Positions 58,000 through 64,000 of a stretch of DNA of 64,000 bases are shown here, one piece after another; position 1 is the first letter of the stretch; every line of letters begins with the position of its first letter. Both the position numbers and the translations under genes were made by a program. The notes beneath the pieces are model-generated. The model did not search any database. It was not told where the DNA came from and worked only from the letters and a program-made list of their open reading frames with translations. The stretch covers positions 248,001-312,000 of the forward strand of contig CADEFM010000003.1 in assembly GCA_902826605.1 (NCBI GenBank), read 5' to 3'. The stretch comes from an uncultured Acidobacteriota bacterium. Its GTDB lineage: Bacteria; Acidobacteriota; Terriglobia; Bryobacterales; Bryobacteraceae.

Positions 58000-58799
58000 A
58001 GGCCTTTTTGCTTCGCGGCCTTCCAGAGCACTTCCATTTCGGCGATGCCCGCTTCCGGCAGGGTCTTGCCCTGCGCCTCCACGCCGGCCTCCACGTGCGC
58101 GAAGCGCCGCCTGAACTTGGCATTGGTTTTGCGCAGAGCCTGCTCGGGATCCACTTTCAGAAATCGCGCGATATTGACCACAACGAATAGCAGATCGCCC
58201 AGTTCGTCTTCGATCTGTTCCGATTTGCCGCTGGCACGCGCGCCGTCCAGTTCGCTCAGCTCTTCGCGCATCTTGTCGAAGACTTGCTCGACACTGTCCC
58301 AATCAAAACCGGCGCGCGCCGCTCGGGAGGCGATTTGCGATGCTTCAACCAGCGCCGGCAGGGAGCGCGGAACACCGGCGAGCAAGCCCTGGGGTTTCGC
58401 CTTGCCCTTATTTTCCACTGCTTTGATTTCGTCCCACCGCTTGCTCACATCGTCGGCGGTACGTGCGTCCCCATCCGCGAAAATGTGCGGATGACGCCGG
58501 ACCAGCTTGTTGCAAATCGCATGGACGGAATCGGCGATATCGAAGCGGCCTTCCTCGGTGGCCATCTGTGCGAAGAACACGGCCTGTAACAGCAGGTCGC
58601 CGAGTTCATCCTCTAAACCGTCCCAATCGCGTGCGTCGATCGCGTCCATTACTTCGTACGTTTCTTCCAGCAGGTAACGCTTGATAGTGTCGAAGCTCTG
58701 CTCGCGATCCCACGGACAGCCGCCGGGGCCACGCAGGCGGGCCATGATTTCGACCAGACGCTCAAAGCCTGGACCTGCGGGAAGTTTTGCTTCAAGCAT
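57996..58799 (-). CDS. mazG: Nucleoside triphosphate pyrophosphohydrolase MazG
   Basis: A 267-residue all-helical NTP pyrophosphohydrolase with two MazG repeats. The first has L-R-G-P-G-G-C-P-W-D and E-E-T-Y-E-V-x-D-A with E-D-E-L-G-D-L-L-L-Q, the EExxE/ExxD metal-binding motif. The second (E-E-L-S-E-L, E-D-E-L-G-D-L-L-F) repeats it. It hydrolyses damaged or excess dNTPs to monophosphates. It lies 17 bases after sixA and overlaps the GNAT gene by four bases. Confidence 0.95.
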   Translation of the reverse strand: MLEAKLPAGPGFERLVEIMARLRGPGGCPWDREQSFDTIKRYLLEETYEVMDAIDARDWDGLEDELGDLLLQAVFFAQMATEEGRFDIADSVHAICNKLVRRHPHIFADGDARTADDVSKRWDEIKAVENKGKAKPQGLLAGVPRSLPALVEASQIASRAARAGFDWDSVEQVFDKMREELSELDGARASGKSEQIEDELGDLLFVVVNIARFLKVDPEQALRKTNAKFRRRFAHVEAGVEAQGKTLPEAGIAEMEVLWKAAKQKGL

Positions 58800-58816
58800 G
58801 GGGAAATTTCAGCGTA

Positions 58817-59293
58817 TCACGCGATTCCCGGAGTCAACATCCAACGCAAGACGCCGGCGGGACTGATCCCGAAGGACGCAACGTCAATGCGGACCAAAGT
58901 GCCGGTCTGGAAATGAACCATGGCGCGAGTGGAGCCCAACAGGAACGCAACGATCTCCGAAAACAACGGCTCGTGGCCGCACAACAAGATGGCGGCCTCA
59001 TCGCGATGCAAGCGGATTTCCTCCCAAACCTGTTGAGGCGAACCTTCGGGTGTGAGTGCGAGACAGCGTGCCAGCTTGCCTTCGTAGCCAAGTTCATGCG
59101 CGGCGATCTCCGCGGTTTCGAGCGCGCGCCGGTAAGGACTGGTCAAGATCAGCGACACCCGCACGCCCGCTCCATGTGCGCGTTCGAGAACAGCCCGCAA
59201 TTGCGCGCGGCCCTCTTCCGTCAGCCGACGGCTGGCATCGCCTCCATCGGAGAACCTCTCAGCGATGCCGTGGCGCAGCAAATAAAGTTCCAT
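58817..59293 (-). CDS. sixA: Phosphohistidine phosphatase SixA-like
   Basis: A 158-residue histidine phosphatase-superfamily protein. L-L-R-H-G-I-A near the N-terminus is the RHG catalytic motif. L-T-S-P-Y-R-R-A-L-E-T-A is the second Arg region, and L-L-C-G-H-E-P contains the second catalytic His. Short length and sequence fit SixA, which removes phosphate from histidine of phosphorelay or PTS proteins. It is the first gene of the minus-strand operon running to the SDR. Confidence 0.88.
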   Translation of the reverse strand: MELYLLRHGIAERFSDGGDASRRLTEEGRAQLRAVLERAHGAGVRVSLILTSPYRRALETAEIAAHELGYEGKLARCLALTPEGSPQQVWEEIRLHRDEAAILLCGHEPLFSEIVAFLLGSTRAMVHFQTGTLVRIDVASFGISPAGVLRWMLTPGIA

Positions 59294-59374
59294 GGAACGT
59301 AGGCGGGCCTACCGTTCATCATACCCAAGACGGATTTAGCCGATTGCTCGGGTTGCTTCCTTACACCGGCGTCT

Positions 59375-59397
59375 CTCTCGCCGAGAGGGTATATAAT
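59375..59397 (+). promoter_or_regulatory. TATAAT -10 with adjacent palindrome upstream of the exported sugar isomerase
   Basis: A perfect TATAAT (59392-59397) lies 41 bases before the start. Immediately upstream, CTCTCG-C-CGAGAG (59375-59387) is an interrupted palindrome with six-base arms, occupying the place where a -35 would be. No good -35 hexamer is seen, so the palindrome may be a regulator site. Confidence 0.35.
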
Positions 59398-59438
59398 CCA
59401 AGGCGGCGCAGAACAAAAGGGCAAGAGAGGAAATGACT

Positions 59439-60491
59439 ATGTCTGTAAATGCAATTGGGCGCGGGCTCAACAGGCGGGAATTTATTTCTTCCGCCGTCGC
59501 ATTGCCGGGCCTAACGGCCGCCGCCGGACTCGTGGGGCCATCCCAGGCGTGGGGCGCGATTTCCCACAAACCGCTCGACCCCGTCAATCCCGATATTTTG
59601 TTTGGGAGCACCAGCTCCCTCTGGAGCGGACAGCACGACCTGGTGTGGGCGATCAAGAGAATCGCCGCGGTGGGGTTGCAGGGTATCGAACCGTACGCGC
59701 AGCAGATCGAGCAATATCGGAAAAATCCGTTAGAACTCAAGAGGATTTTCGATGAAGCGGGCATCATCATGATCGATGTGTCCAATGGCGCTAAGGGCCA
59801 GTCGACAAATTTCATCGATCCGGCGGCGATCCCCAAGACCATCGCGAATCATGTGGCCTTCGCCCGTGATTTTCTCCAGCCATTCGGGTGCACTCTTTAC
59901 AAGGTGAATATGGGGGAGCGTCCGGAAGGCGGGCCGAGTGATGAGCAACTCAAGAGACTGGCCAACACCCTCAATGAAATCGGCAGGCAAACGATTGCCC
60001 TGGGAGTAAGACTCGCGCCGCATCCCCATATCTGGGGGCCCCTGGAACGGGAGAAAGACATGCGGCGCACAATGGAACTGACCGATCCTAAATATGTCTG
60101 GATGACTGCCGACACCGGACATCTTGTACTCGGCGGCGGAGATCCGGTGCGGATCATCAGCGACTACTTCCCGCGAGTCGCGGAAATTCATATGAAGGAC
60201 ACATACGCTAGGTTTCGCGGCAACACCTCCACACCGACTCGCGAAGAACACGCGAAGAACAGCGTTTACCATAACCTGGGTGGCGGTGGTGTCGATTTTC
60301 CGGCGGTGTTCAAGGTCCTGCGTGAAAAGCACTTCAAGGGTTGGGCGATCTTCGATCTCGACGGTCCGAGGAAGGGCGACGACGGTTTCGATGCCATCGG
60401 CGGCAACCTGGATTTAGCCGTCGACGATTACATCTCGCACAACATCAACTATCTGCGCAATATTCTGGGCATCAAACTCCCCCCGGCGTAA
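59439..60491 (+). CDS. Tat-exported sugar phosphate isomerase/epimerase-like TIM-barrel protein
   Basis: A 350-residue protein with the twin-arginine signal L-N-R-R-E-F-I-S near residue 12. The AP-endonuclease-2/xylose-isomerase TIM barrel follows. Metal-ligand positions look intact: E in G-I-E-P-Y, H in A-P-H-P-H, D in T-A-D-T-G-H, H in E-I-H-M-K-D, and a final D in I-F-D-L-D. IolE/inosose dehydratase-like or 3-keto-sugar epimerase activity is plausible. Two ATGs occur at 59433 and 59439. GAGAGG is eight bases before the second, which is preferred. It has its own TATAAT hexamer. The substrate is unknown. Confidence 0.78.
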   Translation: MSVNAIGRGLNRREFISSAVALPGLTAAAGLVGPSQAWGAISHKPLDPVNPDILFGSTSSLWSGQHDLVWAIKRIAAVGLQGIEPYAQQIEQYRKNPLELKRIFDEAGIIMIDVSNGAKGQSTNFIDPAAIPKTIANHVAFARDFLQPFGCTLYKVNMGERPEGGPSDEQLKRLANTLNEIGRQTIALGVRLAPHPHIWGPLEREKDMRRTMELTDPKYVWMTADTGHLVLGGGDPVRIISDYFPRVAEIHMKDTYARFRGNTSTPTREEHAKNSVYHNLGGGGVDFPAVFKVLREKHFKGWAIFDLDGPRKGDDGFDAIGGNLDLAVDDYISHNINYLRNILGIKLPPA

Positions 60492-60597
60492 CGGGCTGCT
60501 TCGTTATCCCGCCCATTCTCACGCTTCCGTGCTTCGGGTCTTCCTCGGCGTCTAACGCACCCTTTGAAAACCTCCAGATAATGCCTTGGACAAACTA

Positions 60598-61086
60598 CTA
60601 TGGCGTTCCGACCTGATCAGTGCCTGCTACACGAAGAAATATATCAGGAAGGACCTCTTTCGGCATTGGCCACTTCCCCCCATACTTCTTGTTCATGCTT
60701 TGGGCCGCGACCCAATACTCGGCTGGATCGGTAACATACGCCGCACTTCGATCATACAGTTTGTTGCCGATTTTTATGCGGACACGTGGATCGCGGACCA
60801 CATTGCGCTTCCACTTTCCAAGGGCCTGCAAGTAGAGATGATCCTGAGTCCCCGCGCCCCAAATCGTTACTGATTGCGGAATCAGATACCACGTGCTGGT
60901 CTGTACATCAATCGTCGGATAGCTGTTGGCGAAGGACCAGTCGGACACTGGCGAGGTGACAAAATTTCCCGAAAGCCACAAGCCTGGCCTCGGCCCAGCT
61001 GGATTCAGACCTATGATGCGCACTAAAAGCAACGCAATAGCTAAAACCGCCACGGCCGCGACGAGAAATCTTAGTACTCTCTTCAT
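60598..61086 (-). CDS. Membrane-anchored protein of unknown function
   Basis: A 162-residue protein with one N-terminal membrane segment (about residues 5-22) and an extracytoplasmic domain. Features seen are P-G-L-W-L-S-G, P-V-S-D-W-S-F, W-Y-L-I-P-Q-S-V-T and N-V-V-R-D-P-R-V-R-I-K-I-G-N-K-L-Y. This arrangement recurs in uncharacterised proteins and the beta-rich character would fit a split-barrel-like binding fold, but I cannot name it. The frame also has an ATG at 61170, which would add 28 residues including C-A-N-C-G before the membrane segment. No SD decides between them. It is divergent from the NHL-repeat gene. Confidence 0.6.
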   Translation of the reverse strand: MKRVLRFLVAAVAVLAIALLLVRIIGLNPAGPRPGLWLSGNFVTSPVSDWSFANSYPTIDVQTSTWYLIPQSVTIWGAGTQDHLYLQALGKWKRNVVRDPRVRIKIGNKLYDRSAAYVTDPAEYWVAAQSMNKKYGGKWPMPKEVLPDIFLRVAGTDQVGTP

Positions 61087-61366
61087 GGTTAGTGGAGATG
61101 CCATTCTAGTTGAAACGAACCGCTCCCCACAATTGGCGCAAGGCTTTGGATCTTGTGGTAAATCCGCCATCTCTCCGCTAAGATCCTATTGTCGGCCCGC
61201 CCTGGCGGTTGACTCGGCGAGTAGCGGAGAGTAGTATCTCTGAACAGCGTGAGATCCGAAAACGGTTGCGGCGTTCGGCCAGCGCTACCTATTGGAAGTT
61301 GTGTATCATGGCTAGGATTCGAGTAAGCGCCGGTGTTTGTGCGGGTTCATGGAAGGGAAATTAGAA

Positions 61367-62620
61367 ATGACAAATAATTTCAAGATTGGGACGAGCTTAG
61401 CCGTTGTCGTGGTGGCGCTCGGAGTTGGCTCCGTAGTGCTCCAGAAGCGTGCCGTAGTTGCGGAAGCTGCGGGGGTGCAAGCGCCCAGGTTCGAAGTCAA
61501 TCCTATGTGGCCCAAGCCGCTGCCCAACCATTGGGTCATCGGAAATGTGATCGGCGTTTCGGTGGATGCGCAAGATCATGTCTGGATCATTCATCGCGCA
61601 GGTTCGCTCGAAGCCAAGGAGACATACCTCGCCACGAAGAGCGCGGAATGCTGCATCGCGGCGCCGCCGGTTCTCGCGTTCGATCAGGAAGGCAATCTGG
61701 TGCACAGTTGGGGTGGTCCTGGGCAAGGTTACGACTGGCCTGCGTCGAATCACGGAATCACCGTCGACTACAAGGGGAACGTATGGATCGGAGGCAATGG
61801 ACGCGGAGCTCCCGCAGGCGCTGGGAAACAGGCCAAAAAAGAAGGCACGCCACTCGAAGATCAAACCACCGCGAGTACCGCCTATGCCGACAATCAGGTT
61901 CTCAAGTTCACTCAGGACGGTAAATTCCTGATGCAGATCGGCAAGCCTTACAAGAGCAAAGGCAGCAACGACACCGAAAATCTGAGATTGCCGGCCAAGC
62001 TTTTTGTCGACAAGAAGACCGACGAATTGTATGTAGCCGACGGCTACGGAAACCGGCGCGTTATCGTATTCGATGCCAGCACCGGCAAATATAAGCGGCA
62101 TTGGGGCGCCTACGGGAACAAGCCCGACGACACCAATCTTGGCAACTACGATCCGAATGCGCCGATCGCAAAGCAGTTCCGCAATCCTGTGCACTGCGCG
62201 GACGTCTCCGACGACGGATTTGTCTATGCTTGTGACCGGGTGAACGACCGCCTGCAGGTTTTCAAAACAGACGGCACTTTCGTGAAGGAAGCGATTTACG
62301 ACAAGAACACGCTGGGAGACGGAGCGGTGTGGGATGTCGCCTTCTCCAAGGATCCTCAACAGAAGTTCATGTATATTCCCGATGGGGCGAACGAGAAGGT
62401 GCGCGTCGTGAATCGTGAAACGCTCGAAGTGATTACCACTTTTGGCGACGGCGGCCGCCAGCCGGGCCAATTTTACGCCGTCCACAGCATCGCCACTGAT
62501 TCGAAGGGGAATGTGTATACAACGGAAACCTATCGGGGCCAGCGCGTGCAAAAGTTCGAATACAAAGGTCTGATGACAGTTACGAAGAAAGACCAGGGCG
62601 TTGTCTGGCCTAAGAAATAG
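61367..62620 (+). CDS. Exported NHL-repeat beta-propeller protein
   Basis: A 417-residue protein with an N-terminal export signal (about residues 7-30). The mature part is a six-bladed propeller of NHL-type repeats: V-I-G-V-S-V-D-A-Q-D-H-V-W-I, G-I-T-V-D-Y-K-G-N-V-W-I, L-F-V-D-K-K-T-D-E-L-Y-V-A-D-G-Y, C-A-D-V-S-D-D-G-F-V-Y, and H-S-I-A-T-D-S-K-G-N-V-Y-T. It resembles peptidylglycine amidating-lyase-like and Vgb-like propellers, but the metal and substrate residues of those enzymes were not verified. The ATG at 61367 has AAGGGA eight bases upstream. A cupin gene follows within 60 bases and may be co-expressed. Confidence 0.78.
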   Translation: MTNNFKIGTSLAVVVVALGVGSVVLQKRAVVAEAAGVQAPRFEVNPMWPKPLPNHWVIGNVIGVSVDAQDHVWIIHRAGSLEAKETYLATKSAECCIAAPPVLAFDQEGNLVHSWGGPGQGYDWPASNHGITVDYKGNVWIGGNGRGAPAGAGKQAKKEGTPLEDQTTASTAYADNQVLKFTQDGKFLMQIGKPYKSKGSNDTENLRLPAKLFVDKKTDELYVADGYGNRRVIVFDASTGKYKRHWGAYGNKPDDTNLGNYDPNAPIAKQFRNPVHCADVSDDGFVYACDRVNDRLQVFKTDGTFVKEAIYDKNTLGDGAVWDVAFSKDPQQKFMYIPDGANEKVRVVNRETLEVITTFGDGGRQPGQFYAVHSIATDSKGNVYTTETYRGQRVQKFEYKGLMTVTKKDQGVVWPKK

Positions 62621-62677
62621 ACATTATTTCCTACGCCAGGCGGTGGACAACTCTAGCAACCCATCCAAGGAGAAGCA

Positions 62678-63160
62678 ATGAAATTTACCTGGATCATGAC
62701 TCTTGCGGGAGCGGCCGCGCTGATGAACGCCCAGTCTGGCGTGCAGTACGTCAGCGCGAAAGACGTCGCTGCGATGATGGCCAAGGCCCAGGCTGAGCGA
62801 AAGCCCGATGAGGGCAACTTCATTCAGCCGCTGGGCAAATCCGGACCCTTCCTGGCCAATCTTGAGTCCCGGCTTCAGGCCATCGATACTCCTCCCCTGG
62901 CCCACGAGCAAGACGCCGAATTCATCTACGTGGTGGACGGAGCTGGGCTGTTCACGACAGGCGGCAAGCTAAAAGACGAGAAGCGGGGCAAAGGCGCCAA
63001 CCGGACGGGATCGGGAGTGGAAGGCGGCACGCCGCGGCGCATTGCAAAAGGGGACTTCATTATGGTTCCTCCGAATACGCCCCACGCTTTTACCAAGACC
63101 GAGGGAAAGCTGGTGATTATGTCGATCCACCTGCCCATGCCGGCTGGCGCGTCGAAGTAA
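62678..63160 (+). CDS. Exported cupin-domain protein
   Basis: The 160-residue precursor has a signal peptide (residues 1-19, L-M-N-A-Q). The cupin motif 1 equivalent contains H-E-Q-D-A-E-F-I-Y-V-V-D-G. Motif 2 is G-D-F-I-M-V-P-P-N-T-P-H-A-F with the second metal His. AAGGAG stands before the ATG. It follows the NHL-repeat gene by under 60 bases. Its layout matches the exported cupin at 8410 (glycine-rich turn then P-x-N/K-T-P-H), so they may share a function such as binding or isomerising a small organic acid. Confidence 0.78.
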   Translation: MKFTWIMTLAGAAALMNAQSGVQYVSAKDVAAMMAKAQAERKPDEGNFIQPLGKSGPFLANLESRLQAIDTPPLAHEQDAEFIYVVDGAGLFTTGGKLKDEKRGKGANRTGSGVEGGTPRRIAKGDFIMVPPNTPHAFTKTEGKLVIMSIHLPMPAGASK

Positions 63161-63201
63161 TAGCGGAGCTATCCTGAACGTTTCGGTACTACGCGGAACG
63201 C

Positions 63202-64000
63202 ATGCACTCTGATTCTCGCCGGGCAGCAGCGCCATATGCGGCTACGCTTCCCCATGCAGGTTGGCTGCTGATACTGCTGTTCAGTCTCAGCCGCGCGAAC
63301 GCCCACGACATCCCCAACGACGTAACCGTTCAGTCGTTTCTCAAACCTACTGGTAACCGTTTGGAAATGCTGGTTCGGGTTCCGCTCAGAGCCATGCGCG
63401 ATACGGATTTTCCCACGCGGGAGAATACCAACTTTTTGGATCTGGAGAAAGTGGATCCCATGCTTCCGGACAACGCCACCTTGTGGATTTCCAACTTCCT
63501 GGAACTTAGGGAAAACGATGCGATCCTGCCAAAACCGCGTATTTTGACGACGCGCCTGGCTCTCCTTTCCGACAAGTCCTTCAGTGCATATGAACAGGCG
63601 CAAGCTCACCTAAACGGCCCGAAACTGAATGCCAACGTTTCCTGGGAGCAGGTGACGCTCGATATTTTGTTCGAGTACCCGATTCAATCGGAACGGTCTC
63701 GTTTTTCCATCAGGCCCGGGGGGCTTCTGCGGCTGGGGCTGCGCGTGGTGACGGTGCTTCGCTTTCTGCCTCCCGGCGGGGCCATTCGCGCTTTCGAATT
63801 CGAGAGCGACCCAGGATTGGTCGAACTGGACCCGGAGTGGTATCAGGCGGCCGGAAGATTTGTACGGTCGGGATTCGACCACATTCTTGACGGCACGGAC
63901 CATCTGCTATTTCTGTTTTGCCTGGTGATACCATTCCGGCGATTCCGCGGTCTCGTCCCGGTGGTTACCGCTTTTACCCTGGCGCACTCCATCACACTGA
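63202..64000 (+). CDS. HupE/UreJ-like membrane protein, 3' end cut by window
   Basis: The gene opens at an ATG at 63202 and runs off the window after 266 codons with no stop. An export signal lies near residue 20 (W-L-L-I-L-L-F-S-L). Residues about 35-220 are a beta-rich periplasmic domain (H-D-I-P-N-D-V-T-V-Q, R-V-P-L-R-A-M). From about residue 225 comes G-F-D-H-I-L-D-G-T-D-H-L-L-F-L-F, with the paired His and Asp of the HupE/UreJ_2 family, then further membrane helices cut by the window end (F-T-L-A-H-S-I-T-L). Family members are thought to handle nickel or other metal or act as permeases; the large N-terminal domain is usual for HupE/UreJ_2. No hydrogenase or urease genes are present here. 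Confidence 0.75.
   Translation, partial: MHSDSRRAAAPYAATLPHAGWLLILLFSLSRANAHDIPNDVTVQSFLKPTGNRLEMLVRVPLRAMRDTDFPTRENTNFLDLEKVDPMLPDNATLWISNFLELRENDAILPKPRILTTRLALLSDKSFSAYEQAQAHLNGPKLNANVSWEQVTLDILFEYPIQSERSRFSIRPGGLLRLGLRVVTVLRFLPPGGAIRAFEFESDPGLVELDPEWYQAAGRFVRSGFDHILDGTDHLLFLFCLVIPFRRFRGLVPVVTAFTLAHSITL

Noticed and set aside
61397..62551. Minus-strand frame of about 384 codons
   Set aside because: It is antisense to the NHL-repeat gene, whose blades repeat regularly across the same stretch.
1..64000. CRISPR arrays, tRNA and rRNA genes
   Set aside because: No regularly spaced repeats and no cloverleaf or rRNA core sequence were recognised. A covariance-model scan would be needed to exclude a missed tRNA.

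Overview
The window looks like chromosomal DNA of an Acidobacteriota bacterium, most likely of the Bryobacterales/Solibacter type. This is an inference from gene content. The DNA is GC-rich and unusually dense in exported proteins, many of them Tat-dependent. It carries carboxypeptidase-regulatory-like proteins, a CdnL/CarD regulator, PQQ-type and NHL-type beta-propellers, and exported sugar-acid/TIM-barrel enzymes. No rRNA, tRNA or CRISPR array was recognised.

Layout. 1-1.5 kb: the tail of an isoprenylcysteine-methyltransferase-like gene and two PilZ proteins. 1.8-5.2 kb (minus): a secreted CnaB/cytochrome c/propeller fusion and a Tat-exported mannonate-dehydratase-like enzyme. 5.4-15.3 kb (plus): 2-hydroxyacid dehydrogenase, B3-like metallo-beta-lactamase fold protein, SnoaL-like protein, two cupins, amidohydrolase, PQQ-type dehydrogenase, two alpha/beta hydrolases and a ChaN-PDZ protein. 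This looks like an export-oriented catabolic region of unknown substrate. 15.3-18.9 kb (minus): a regulatory-like-domain protein, a subclass-B3 metallo-beta-lactamase and an unknown secreted protein. 19.0-26.7 kb: ArsR-SulP pair, S41 protease, lspA-ileS and carD. 27.2-33.3 kb: a Tat-exported single-chain molybdenum hydroxylase, and glycosyltransferase/GtrA and large membrane proteins.

33.25-35.19 kb is an accessory insertion bounded by 65-bp direct repeats (62/65 identical). It holds an overlapping gene pair (a HEPN-like protein with an R-X4-H motif plus an unrecognised partner) and the 3' remnant of an IS256-type transposase. It separates the membrane-protein gene from the end of a tight operon at 35.1-39.3 kb. 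That operon encodes a decaheme MtrA/DmsE-like cytochrome, an MtrB/PioB-like porin, a monoheme cytochrome, a NapC-like tetraheme cytochrome and a small membrane protein. Together these look like a route for electrons across the envelope.

39.4-43.9 kb: N-formylglutamate amidohydrolase with two transglutaminase-like proteins, then a Rieske-like protein with a C-X-C in place of the usual C-X-H. 43.9-49.2 kb: an outer-membrane TPR/beta-barrel protein overlapping a secreted glycosidase-like TIM barrel (an arrangement like PgaA/PgaB), and a purine permease. 49.7-54.1 kb: TPR protein, family-5-type uracil-DNA glycosylase, arsR-arsM and a YkgJ-type cysteine-cluster protein. 54.1-59.3 kb (minus): a six-gene operon sixA-mazG-GNAT-menC-MFS-SDR with 4-nt start/stop overlaps. 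59.4-64.0 kb: Tat-exported sugar isomerase, unknown membrane protein, NHL-repeat protein, cupin and a truncated HupE/UreJ gene. Convergent genes often overlap at their 3' ends, and clear intrinsic terminators are rare.
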